Made by a program: the position numbers and the translations under genes
The notes under the pieces: generated by a model
Seen by the model: only the letters and a program-made list of their open reading frames with translations
Database searches by the model: none
What the model was told of the DNA's origin: nothing
Source of the DNA: Alteraurantiacibacter hainanensis
GTDB taxonomy: Bacteria > Pseudomonadota > Alphaproteobacteria > Sphingomonadales > Sphingomonadaceae
Length of the DNA: 64,000 nt
Direction: 5' to 3'
NCBI RefSeq assembly: GCF_036321025.1
Contig: NZ_JAZAPB010000001.1
Coordinates: 682,001-746,000, forward strand
In this document: piece by piece, positions 34,504-41,626 of the stretch
Numbering within the stretch: position 1 is the stretch's first letter
How the letters are laid out: every line of letters begins with the position of its first letter

Positions 34504-35262
34504 ATGTCCGATTCCAGCTCTGATTTCGGCAGGGTCGGCAGGCAGCTGCCGCTCAGCGACGATGAACTGGTCCACCGCGAGGTACTCTCGCCCAACCATG
34601 ACGAGCGCACGCTGCCCATTTCGATGGTGGTGATCCACTACACCGAAATGGAGGACAAGGGCTTTGCCATAGAGCGGCTGTGCGATCCCGAGGCGAAGGT
34701 TTCGGCGCATTACCTGATCGGCGAGCAGGGCGAAGTGGTCCGCCTGGTGCCCGAGGAAAAGCGCGCCTGGCACGCGGGGGTATCGTACTGGCGTGGGCAC
34801 AAGGACGTGAACTCGGCCAGCATCGGCATCGAGCTGGATCACCCCGGCCACAAGTACGGCTACCGCGACTTCAACGAAGCGCAGTTCGAGGCGCTGGTGC
34901 CGCTGGTGGCGCGGATGGTGAAGGCCTACGATATCCCGCGCGCCAACGTGGTCGGCCATTCCGATGTCGCGCCCGGTCGCAAGATCGACCCCGGCGAGCT
35001 GTTCCCGTGGGATCGGCTGGCCGAATACGGCCTGTGCCTGCCGCGTCCGGAGAAGCTGGAGCGCGGTGACCCGTTCGATAACGACGCGGCCTTCTACCTG
35101 GCGCTCGAGCGGTTCGGATACGACATCACCGATGGCCACAAGGCGGTGGAGGCCTTCCAGCGCCGCTGGCGGCCCGAGCGGATCGACGGCGAGATCGACG
35201 GCGAAGTGCGCGCGATCCTGTTCCAGCTGCTGCTGGACCGCGACCGCGGCCTGACAAGGTAG
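34504..35262 (+). CDS. N-acetylmuramoyl-L-alanine amidase (AmiD-type, Amidase_2)
   Basis: 252 aa from ATG 34504, with AAGGGGGG nine bases before; a TTG at 34471 overlapping the chpT stop is less likely. The zinc-amidase fold shows VVIHYTEME, the SAHYLIGEQGEVVRLVPE segment, AWHAGVSYWRG and VVGHSDVAPGRKIDPG, giving the ligands and catalytic residues of T7-lysozyme-like amidases. A peptidoglycan-binding-like helical C-terminus (FYLALERFGYDI, AVEAFQRRWRPER) follows. No signal peptide is visible, so it could be cytoplasmic or exported by another route; a role in wall recycling is inferred. Confidence 0.9.
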   Translation: MSDSSSDFGRVGRQLPLSDDELVHREVLSPNHDERTLPISMVVIHYTEMEDKGFAIERLCDPEAKVSAHYLIGEQGEVVRLVPEEKRAWHAGVSYWRGHKDVNSASIGIELDHPGHKYGYRDFNEAQFEALVPLVARMVKAYDIPRANVVGHSDVAPGRKIDPGELFPWDRLAEYGLCLPRPEKLERGDPFDNDAAFYLALERFGYDITDGHKAVEAFQRRWRPERIDGEIDGEVRAILFQLLLDRDRGLTR

Positions 35263-35324
35263 GGCCAATTGCAGGGCAGACGCGAAAGGCTTGGAAAATA
35301 GCCGTCCTGCGCCTAGATCGCGAA

Positions 35325-35730
35325 GTGCCGGGGAGCCGGGCAGCCGCGTGGTCGCAAGACTGCGAGGAAAGTCCGGGCTCCACGAAACGAGGGTGGCGGG
35401 TAACGCCCGCCGGGTGAAAGCCCAGGGAAAGTGCCACAGAGAGTATACCGCCGATGGCCCCTAAAGGGCACAGGCAAGGGTGAAAGGGTGCGGCAAGAGC
35501 GCACCGGGGGGCCGGTAACGGTTCCCGTCATGGCAAACCCCACCCGGAGCAAGACCGCATAGGGGTCTCGCGCCTTTGAGGCAGGGATGTTTCGTCCCGA
35601 GAGACCCGGGTTGGTCGCTGGAGCGGCTGGAGCAATCCACCGCGTAAGATGAATGGCTGCCCCCGTGGCGCTGGTCCCTTCGGGGAAACCGGTCGCGGGA
35701 CAGAACCCGGCTTACAGGCTCCCCGGCATC
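35325..35730 (+). ncRNA. rnpB: RNase P RNA, bacterial class A
   Basis: Catalytic RNA that trims tRNA 5' ends. The end-closing P1 stem is GCCGGGGAGCC (35327-35337) with GGCTCCCCGGC (35717-35727). Near the 5' end is the near-invariant GAGGAAAGTCCGGGCTCC (P3-P4 junction) and near the 3' end ACAGAACCCGGCTTACAG, which pair to form P4; CACAGAGAGTATACCGC and the GGTGAAAGGGTGCGG internal region are also typical. The RNA occupies nearly all the space between the amidase and the convergent phosphatase gene. No long protein frame here is credible. Confidence 0.97.
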
Positions 35731-35746
35731 CTTGCCAAAAGCGGCC

Positions 35747-36550
35747 CTAGGTGGTGGCGATGGAGACCCCGCCCGCATTGTCGTCGATGGCGGTGATGTA
35801 GCGACGCTCTTCGCCTTCCAGCGCCAGCGCGGTCAGGCGGCCGGTGTGGTAGGCACCTGTATCGATGCCGATCCGGTTACCCTGGTCTTCGGGCATGTCG
35901 GTGATGGTATGGCCATGTATCACCACCCCGTCGAACGCCTCGCGGTGGCTCAGGAACGGTTCGCGTATCCAGCGCAGCTTGGCGACATGCTGCTCTTCGA
36001 GCGGGATGCCCGGCTCGATCCCGGCGTGGACGAACACGTAGTCGCCGATCCTCACCAGGTTCTCGAACCCGGCGATGAAATCCCTGTCGGCCTGCGGAAC
36101 AAGCTCGATCATCCGGGCGTGCAGGTCCTCGATCGAGGAACGCGAATATTCCGACCTTTCGAGCCCGTAACTCAGCAAGGTTTCGCGACCGCCGTGGCGC
36201 AGGAAATGGCGCAGCATGTCGATATCCTCGAAGCTCCGCAGGAACATTTCCTCGTGGTTGCCGGCAAGGATGCGCACGTTGCGAAACTTCTGCCACTCGC
36301 GCGCCAGCGCCAGCACGTTCACGCTGTCGAGACCGCGATCGACCAGGTCGCCCAGCAGCACGATGGTCGTCTCGGCCGGGCCTCTCTGGCGATTGTCGAG
36401 TTCGATGGCTTCGATCATCGCGATGAAGAGGTCGCTGCGACCGTGCACGTCGCCCACGGCATAGACGCGCTGCCCCTCGGGGATGCGCGCCGCAATCGAT
36501 AGCGGTTCGGGATCAACCTTCTTGGATCGGAAAAACTGGAACATGTTCAT
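35747..36550 (-). CDS. PPP-family metallophosphoesterase (serine/threonine phosphatase-like)
   Basis: 267 aa from ATG 36550 (MNMFQFFRSKK); ATGs at 36565 and 36544 are alternatives, the last with AAGG at good spacing. The metal-binding motifs of the PPP superfamily are in order: VGDVHGR, LLGDLVDRG, LAGNHEE and the later FVHAG and VVIHGHT. The order and size fit bacterial PrpA/Lambda-phosphatase-type enzymes that dephosphorylate proteins or ApaH-like nucleotides; specificity cannot be told. It ends 17 bases after the RNase P RNA and is convergent to it. It lies 279 bp from the divergent porin gene. Confidence 0.88.
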   Translation of the reverse strand: MNMFQFFRSKKVDPEPLSIAARIPEGQRVYAVGDVHGRSDLFIAMIEAIELDNRQRGPAETTIVLLGDLVDRGLDSVNVLALAREWQKFRNVRILAGNHEEMFLRSFEDIDMLRHFLRHGGRETLLSYGLERSEYSRSSIEDLHARMIELVPQADRDFIAGFENLVRIGDYVFVHAGIEPGIPLEEQHVAKLRWIREPFLSHREAFDGVVIHGHTITDMPEDQGNRIGIDTGAYHTGRLTALALEGEERRYITAIDDNAGGVSIATT

Positions 36551-36642
36551 TCGCCTTGCCCACATAGGCATTACGCCCGGGGGTGCAATTGGTTGGCCTG
36601 AGCGGCGGTCACTTGCCCTCTTTATTCTGACCGGACCGTGAA

Positions 36643-36713
36643 TGTGATGCCAAAAAATCACACTTTGTCGAAGCACATGTGATAGTGCGCAATTTCTCTT
36701 GTGCAATGCACAA
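36643..36713. promoter_or_regulatory. Palindrome cluster upstream of the porin gene
   Basis: Three nested dyads fall in 70 bp: TGTGAT..ATCACA at 36643-36662 with an eight-base spacer, a further ATGTGAT at 36677-36683, and a perfect 15-bp palindrome TTGTGCAATGCACAA at 36699-36713. They lie 117-187 bp before the porin ATG and the same region serves the divergent phosphatase. They look like operators, but the regulator is not known. Confidence 0.5.
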
Positions 36714-36829
36714 CGGATATGCATGATTATTGCGCTTTCGCGGAGAATTGGCACGCAAACGATGCCAGCACGCGGATGGCGCAGGTGGGACGAAGCATTA
36801 GTTCACCCAAGCAATTGAGGAAATTGCCC

Positions 36830-37573
36830 ATGCTTACGTCCGTCCGCAGCCTCACGGCTGCTTCTGTTTTTGCACTTTCCACTGCCTTTGCGGCTCCTGC
36901 CATGGCGCAGGACGACGATATCGGGGTCGAGGTCTCGGCCAACGTCGCGTTGGTCAGCGAGTACCGCTTCCGCGGTGTCGACCTGTCAGGAGGCGAATTT
37001 GCCATCCAGGGCGGTGTCGACGTGGGTCTGCCCGCCGGTTTCTACGTCGGCACCTGGGCCTCTTCGCTCGATGAGCAGACCGTCGGCTATGGCAGCACCG
37101 AGCTGGATATCTATGGCGGCTGGGCCGGCGAATTCGGCAACGTCTCCACCGATGTCGGCGTCATCATGTACATCTATCCCGATGCCGGCGCCGGCGACTT
37201 CGACTATGTCGAATTCTACGGTTCCGTCGGTGTCGGCGTCGGCCCGGCCGATCTGACCGTCGGCGTTGCCTACGCGCCGGACCAGGATTCGCTTGGCGGT
37301 ACCGACAACTTCTACATCTATTCCGACCTCGGTATCGGCGTCCCCGGCACCCCGGTCACCGTGACCGGTCACGTCGGCTACACCGACGGCTTCCTGACCT
37401 TCACCACCGACAGCGAGGCGTTCGACTACTCGATCGGCGCCGAAGTGGGCATTCCCAACACGCCGCTGGCCCTCGGCGTCGCGTGGATTGGCGTCGAAGG
37501 CGATGGCCTGGTCGATCCGGGCGGCACCTTCACCAGCGACGGGGTCGTCTTCACCCTTTCCGGCAGCTTCTGA
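36830..37573 (+). CDS. TorF-family putative outer-membrane porin
   Basis: 247 aa from ATG 36830, preceded by GAGG; a longer frame from 36701 is not family-like. The signal peptide (MLTSVRSLTAASVFALSTAFAAPAMA) is followed by the family signature VSANVALVSEYRFRGVDLSGGEFAIQGGVDVG and a repeated pattern of glycine-aromatic beta strands ending in a C-terminal Phe (FTLSGSF). This is the TIGR02001/Gcw_chp barrel found in many alphaproteobacteria, thought to be a small outer-membrane channel. The palindrome-rich upstream region suggests control at transcription; a strong terminator follows. Confidence 0.88.
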   Translation: MLTSVRSLTAASVFALSTAFAAPAMAQDDDIGVEVSANVALVSEYRFRGVDLSGGEFAIQGGVDVGLPAGFYVGTWASSLDEQTVGYGSTELDIYGGWAGEFGNVSTDVGVIMYIYPDAGAGDFDYVEFYGSVGVGVGPADLTVGVAYAPDQDSLGGTDNFYIYSDLGIGVPGTPVTVTGHVGYTDGFLTFTTDSEAFDYSIGAEVGIPNTPLALGVAWIGVEGDGLVDPGGTFTSDGVVFTLSGSF

Positions 37574-37602
37574 CGAGCTTTCGCGCAAAGCGAGGAACGG
37601 GA

Positions 37603-37633
37603 GGGCCCGCACCGGCGACGGTGCGGGCCCTTT
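37603..37633 (+). terminator. Rho-independent terminator of the porin gene
   Basis: GGGCCCGCACCG (37603-37614) pairs perfectly with CGGTGCGGGCCC (37619-37630), tetraloop GCGA, followed by TTTCC. It lies 29 bases after the porin stop. Confidence 0.88.
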
Positions 37634-37751
37634 CCAATCGCGCGGCTGTCGCCCGGCGCCTTCGCCACCAACCAGAATCCGGCGGCCCGCGGGCCAGGCT
37701 CGTTGTTACCGGCGGGGTTCAAAGGCTGGCCGAAGAGGCCCTGCCCCTTTG

Positions 37752-38069
37752 TCAGCTGCGGGGACGAACCGACACCCTGCCCCGCGGAACCGTGCGTTCG
37801 CGGCGCGGGGCGGCACTAAAGCCGGTAGCATCGACCGGATCGATGTAGGCATCTCCGTCACGAATTTCGATTTCGGAAACCGGCACGTAGCGGTGATCTT
37901 CAAGCACCAGGGCAGCGACATGGTTCCGTTCCGGGTCGACGAGCATGCGCTGCACCGTGCCCAGCCGCTCTCCTCCATAGGTGTAAAGGGCATGTCCCCG
38001 CAGATCCTGTTCGCGATTTTCCAACTGGTAATTGTCCAGTTCGTGCAGATCTTCATAGTCCTTGGCCAT
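37752..38069 (-). CDS. PRC-barrel-like small protein
   Basis: 105 aa beginning MAKDYEDLHELDNYQLENREQ. The core HALYTYGGERLGTVQRMLVD, VAALVLEDHRYVPVSEIEI and DAYIDP follows the PRC-barrel pattern (a beta-barrel first seen in photosynthetic reaction centres and RimM, used for RNA or protein contacts). The C-terminus is Arg-rich. Soluble and cytoplasmic by composition. It sits 25 bases downstream of the membrane-anchored gene at 38095-38634, in the same direction, so the two are likely co-transcribed. Often such pairs are stress-induced, but no regulatory evidence is visible. Confidence 0.72.
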   Translation of the reverse strand: MAKDYEDLHELDNYQLENREQDLRGHALYTYGGERLGTVQRMLVDPERNHVAALVLEDHRYVPVSEIEIRDGDAYIDPVDATGFSAAPRRERTVPRGRVSVRPRS

Positions 38070-38094
38070 CTCGAGGCTCTCCTGTTTCTCGCCG

Positions 38095-38634
38095 TTAGGC
38101 CGCGTCAGTGATTTCCATGTTGGATTCGTCGATCAAAAGAACGGCTTCCTGGTCGGAGATCGTGTTCATCGTATCTTCGTCGAGCGTGTCACCCTCTATA
38201 TCGGTGGCGGAGATCGTCGATGGATCTCGCACTGTGCCGCCATCGAGACGCAAGGTCGCGCCGGTATTGAGATCGATCCGCCGCTCGGCGGGATCGTCGA
38301 TGACTACGGCGAACATGCGTGCGCCGTCGTTTTCGATCCAGAACCCGCGATCGGTAAGCGGACCGCCGACCTCGACCTCTCCGGTGAAGCCTTCCATTCC
38401 ATAGTAGCTGCTCGGGTTGGCGAGTATGGCAGCGAGCGTCATCTCGCCCGTCGCCATTGCGTCCACGCTATCCAGATCGGCACTCTCCTCGACAGCGACC
38501 GTATCCACGGCTTCCACTTCGGGATCGTCCCCCTCCGCGAGAAGCCACCAGATGAGGGCGACCGCCAGCAAGACCAGGATGAGCCACAACCACCACTTCG
38601 AGCCTGATTTTCTTTCGACTGGTATTTCTGCCAT
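38095..38634 (-). CDS. Membrane-anchored hypothetical protein
   Basis: 179 aa. A basic N-terminus (EIPVERKSGSK) and one helix (WWLWLILVLLAVALIWWLL, about 13-32) anchor it, followed by an acidic linker and a periplasmic domain of about 110 residues with FTGEVEVGGPLTDRGFWIEND and MFAVVIDDPAERRIDLNTGA, which has an OB-fold-like strand pattern. No named family is recognised. A GGAGGAGAATC ribosome site precedes the ATG. It is the first gene of the pair with the PRC-barrel protein. Confidence 0.7.
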   Translation of the reverse strand: MAEIPVERKSGSKWWLWLILVLLAVALIWWLLAEGDDPEVEAVDTVAVEESADLDSVDAMATGEMTLAAILANPSSYYGMEGFTGEVEVGGPLTDRGFWIENDGARMFAVVIDDPAERRIDLNTGATLRLDGGTVRDPSTISATDIEGDTLDEDTMNTISDQEAVLLIDESNMEITDAA

Positions 38635-38978
38635 CTCTGATTCTCCTCCTTACCAACTCGCGAAGACAGCGCTCGTCGGCGGCGTTTTGTTCCGAAATTG
38701 TTGAAAAGGTTGACGTTTGTAGCATTTGTTACTGCCACTTCGTCGCTGCTACCCGACCGACCAGTCGCCCGCTTCCCCGCCAGGCGAGGGCATGCAGCCC
38801 CGATGTCCGGCGACGACACCTCGCACCGGGCGGTTCGTTCTCAGCCACCTCTTCGACCCCGTTCTGCTCAAACGCGGGCACCGCTTGCTGCCGACCGCGC
38901 CACATTCTGGGCAAGATATTCCAATAAGGTCAGCCAATTGAGGAGGGTTGGACAGGAGGAGAGAGGAGGTTGTAGAAG
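38635..38978. other. Intergenic stretch, no gene recognised
   Basis: 344 bp between the divergent genes at 38634 and 38979. It contains the ribosome site of the first (TCTCCTCCTT on the plus strand) and the GGAGG of the second at 38965-38969. Short frames exist on both strands but have no ribosome site and no recognisable protein; no RNA structure or repeat stands out. Confidence 0.5.
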
Positions 38979-39599
38979 TTGGCAGAGCGAAGGGGACCAC
39001 GCCCGGGGCGACGTGCAACAAAACTCGGAGTGGTGATTTCGGCCCTTGCCATGCTTGGTTCGTGCGGCATGCCCCAGGAGACCGGATGCATCGGCCCGCC
39101 GCGGGAGCTTGCCCTGACGATCAACCAGCTTTTCACCCCGCTCATGGCCGAGGCGATAGAACACTCCAGGGCAAGCATTGATCGGAAGGTTCTGCGAGAG
39201 ATACCCGAGCCTGTCAGGAACAGGCTATCCTCCTACTACGCGGAGGAGGAACTCGATCGAGTGCGTTGGGTCATGGCGGACGAGGCCGGCGGCATTGCCG
39301 GCATCGTTGCCGGCGAAGCCACCCGGTATAAGGCGGTAACGTTGGGCAATATCATCGTCTTCGAAGGTGAGCTCGCGGCGCGCGACCTTGGCCTGTGGGC
39401 TCACGAACTTCTCCACGTCCGGCAATACGAAGGGGCAGGTAATTCCCGCCGCTTCGCTCGCGACTACCTCGCGCGCTGGTCGGAAATCGAGCGCGACGCT
39501 GTCGAGGAGACCAATCGCGTCCTCCGGAAGCTTGGAGTGTACGCAGAGCAGGAGACGCCCTCTTTCGACCGCTGCAAAGCGTTCGATGAAGCTGGCTGA
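38979..39599 (+). CDS. DUF4157-like putative lipoprotein with HExxH motif
   Basis: 206 aa from a probable TTG at 38979, with GGAGG nine bases upstream and no ATG in frame before residue 26. The N-terminus is basic then hydrophobic and ends in LGSC, a plausible lipobox with Cys29. Near residue 140 the motif WAHELLHVRQYEGAG matches the HELxHVxQ hallmark of DUF4157 (eCIS-core) proteins and fits a zinc-metallopeptidase HExxH. Families with this motif accompany contractile injection systems, but no such genes are nearby and it is a stand-alone gene. Proteolytic activity is not demonstrated for most members. Confidence 0.72.
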   Translation: MAERRGPRPGRRATKLGVVISALAMLGSCGMPQETGCIGPPRELALTINQLFTPLMAEAIEHSRASIDRKVLREIPEPVRNRLSSYYAEEELDRVRWVMADEAGGIAGIVAGEATRYKAVTLGNIIVFEGELAARDLGLWAHELLHVRQYEGAGNSRRFARDYLARWSEIERDAVEETNRVLRKLGVYAEQETPSFDRCKAFDEAG

Positions 39600-39683
39600 G
39601 GGTCGTTTGAGCGGAGCAAGGCTCGTCTTCTCATTCTAGCCAGACCCCCGCGCCGTCGATTTGCGGACATCAGAAGTCGCCCT

Positions 39684-39703
39684 GGGCCATTCGATCATGG
39701 CCC
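39684..39703. terminator. Weak terminator-like hairpin
   Basis: GGGCCAT (39684-39690) pairs perfectly with ATGGCCC (39697-39703), loop TCGATC, followed only by a pyrimidine tract CCCCTTTCTTCC on the plus strand. It may end the DUF4157-like transcript, 84 bases after the stop codon. A smaller dyad CATTCG..CGAATG follows at 39719-39735. Confidence 0.4.
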
Positions 39704-39795
39704 TGAACCCCTTTCTTCCATTCGACTTGCGAATGTGTGAGAGAGACTCCACTTCGTGAGACACCGGCTTCGCCACGAGTGGCTGGAAAGCCTCC

Positions 39796-39845
39796 CCAAC
39801 GGCGAAAGGTTTCAAGACACCCAACGGCTAAAGGTTTCAAGACAC
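39796..39845 (+). repeat. 25-bp perfect-length tandem duplication ending at the gloA start codon
   Basis: Two copies of a 25-bp unit, CCAACGGC then G or T, then AAAGGTTTCAAGACAC, occupy 39796-39820 and 39821-39845 without a gap. They differ at one base. The second copy ends exactly before the ATG at 39846. Each contains AAAGG, so the leader holds two possible ribosome sites, only the second of them near the start. Confidence 0.9.
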
Positions 39846-40283
39846 ATGGTAAAATTTCTGCACAGCATGATCCGCGTGGCCGATCCCGAAGCCACGATCG
39901 ACTTTTTCAAGCTGATCGGACTGGAAGAGGTCCGCCGCAAGGAAAGCGAGAAAGGCCGCTTCACGCTGATCTTCCTCGCCGCTCCGGGGCAGGAGGACGT
40001 GGCCGAACTTGAACTGACCTACAACTGGCCGCCGGAGGATGGCAGCGCGCCCGAGCAATATGACGGCGGACGCAATTTCGGCCACCTCGCCTACCGCGTG
40101 GAGAATATCTACGAGACCTGCCAGAAGCTGATGGACGCGGGCGTTACCATCAACCGGCCTCCGCGCGACGGGCACATGGCCTTCGTCCGCTCGCCGGACG
40201 GCATCAGCGTGGAATTGCTGCAGGACGGGCATCTCGACCCGCAGGAGCCGTGGGCCAGCATGGAGAACACCGGCAGCTGGTAA
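39846..40283 (+). CDS. gloA: Lactoylglutathione lyase (glyoxalase I)
   Basis: 145 aa from ATG 39846 (MVKFLHSMIRV); a longer frame to 39756 runs through the tandem repeat and is not family-like. The four metal ligands of glyoxalase I are in place: His6 in FLHSMIRV, the Glu of AELELTYNW, the His of GHLAYRV and the Glu of ISVELLQ. It isomerises the hemithioacetal of methylglyoxal and glutathione to S-lactoylglutathione. AAAGG of the second repeat unit stands 11 bases from the ATG, somewhat far. It ends 9 bases before the convergent antiporter stop. Confidence 0.9.
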   Translation: MVKFLHSMIRVADPEATIDFFKLIGLEEVRRKESEKGRFTLIFLAAPGQEDVAELELTYNWPPEDGSAPEQYDGGRNFGHLAYRVENIYETCQKLMDAGVTINRPPRDGHMAFVRSPDGISVELLQDGHLDPQEPWASMENTGSW

Positions 40284-40292
40284 GCTGCGCAG

Positions 40293-41555
40293 CTAGCCGG
40301 GCGGGTCGGCCTCTCCCGTCGCGCGTTCCACCGCGACGCCTGCGGTCATGCCGTGAACGGCTGCGGATACGACGATGGTGAACGTGACGGTGGCCCACAA
40401 TGCGCCCTCGTTGACGAGTTCGATGTGGCTTCCGGCATAGGCGAGATAGTAGATCGAGCCGATGCCGCGTATCCCGTAGAAGGCCACCGCCCAGCGTTCG
40501 CGCTTTTCCAGCCCCGCTCCGGCCAGCGACACCCACCCGGCCACGGGCCGGATCACGAATATCAGGGCCAGCCCGACCAGCGCATGCGACCAGTCGAGAT
40601 AGGGCAGCAGAGCCGGGATGGCCGCACCCAGCGCCACCAGCAGCACGGCTGTCAGGGCATGTTCCAGCGCTTCCGAGAAACTGTGCAGGCGCTCGTGGAA
40701 CTCGTCCTGCGATTCCTCTCGCCGCAACACCAGTCCGGATACGAAAGCGGCGATGAAGCCATAGCCTTCGAGCAATTCGGTAAGGCCATAGGCAAAAAGA
40801 ACGCCCGCAAACGCGATGACCCCGGACTGCGTCTTCGACAGGGCATTGTGGCGCGGCCAGTCGAACAGGACCTTCCCCAGCAGCCAGCCGCACCCCGCGC
40901 CGGCCAGGCCGCCCATGGCGATGCGATAGACAACGTCGCGCAACAGCCATTCGCCCAGCAGACCGGCGCTCAGCCCGCCCGCCGCGGCCACCAGGATACC
41001 GAGGTGGACGAACGGGAAGGCAAGGCCGTCGTTCATGCCCGCCTCCGTCGTCAGCGCATAGCGCACCGGGTGCTCTCCCCCTTCGAGCGGGGGCCCTACC
41101 TGCACGTCGCCTGCCAGCACCGGGTCCGTGGGTGAAAGCACCGCACCAAGCAGAAGGCTGCCTGCCAGCGTCATGCCCGCTACCCCCCAGCCGAACAGGG
41201 CCAGGGCGAGGATCGTGGCGGGCATGCCGAAAACCAGCAGCCGCAGTGTGGGCTTCCAGAGGCCGTGTCCGAAAAGTTCGTCGATCTTTATGCCCGCGCC
41301 GAACAGACCGATGATGACGGCGAGTTCGGCGGTGACTTCCCACACGACCGGCGATTCCACGGGATTGATCGCCGCGGGCATGCCGGGCACCAGGACGAAC
41401 GCAACCAGCCCGGTCAGGATGAGCAGCGGCGCGGAGGCCGGTTCACGTCCGGAGAAGAAGCGTGGCAGCCAATAGGACAAGATGATGATCGAGCCCGCTA
41501 CTGCCAGCAGGATGTGATAGGGTTCGAGCCCAAACAGATCGGTGAGGGAATCCAG
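40293..41555 (-). CDS. Cation:proton antiporter (CPA1/NhaP type), apparent CTG start
   Basis: Inner-membrane Na+/H+ exchanger with about twelve helices. Family motifs: LLGAVLSPTDPVLAGDV, TEAGMNDGLAFPFVHLG and GIRGIGSIYYLAYA. The first conventional start is a TTG at 41480 (395 aa), but this cuts the first helix. Extending the frame 25 codons upstream gives LDSLTDLFGLEPYHILLAVAG, a proper first helix, beginning with CTG at 41555, seven bases after AAAGGA; an in-frame stop lies just beyond. The start is therefore put at the CTG (420 aa), which is unusual. The divergent der gene begins 71 bp away. Confidence 0.85.
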   Translation of the reverse strand: MDSLTDLFGLEPYHILLAVAGSIIILSYWLPRFFSGREPASAPLLILTGLVAFVLVPGMPAAINPVESPVVWEVTAELAVIIGLFGAGIKIDELFGHGLWKPTLRLLVFGMPATILALALFGWGVAGMTLAGSLLLGAVLSPTDPVLAGDVQVGPPLEGGEHPVRYALTTEAGMNDGLAFPFVHLGILVAAAGGLSAGLLGEWLLRDVVYRIAMGGLAGAGCGWLLGKVLFDWPRHNALSKTQSGVIAFAGVLFAYGLTELLEGYGFIAAFVSGLVLRREESQDEFHERLHSFSEALEHALTAVLLVALGAAIPALLPYLDWSHALVGLALIFVIRPVAGWVSLAGAGLEKRERWAVAFYGIRGIGSIYYLAYAGSHIELVNEGALWATVTFTIVVSAAVHGMTAGVAVERATGEADPPG

Positions 41556-41626
41556 CGTATAGTCCTTTCTCGATCAACACCCCGGAGCGCCGATCTTTCC
41601 CGCGAAGTGAAACGCCGGCCGCGCCA

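Noticed and set aside
36643..36662. CRP or FNR site TGTGA..TCACA
   Set aside because: The spacer between the half sites is ten bases rather than six, so only an unspecified dyad is reported.
36748..36764. Sigma-54 promoter (TTGGCACG) before the porin gene
   Set aside because: The -24 element is good, but the following GC falls two bases too far away for a valid -12 element.
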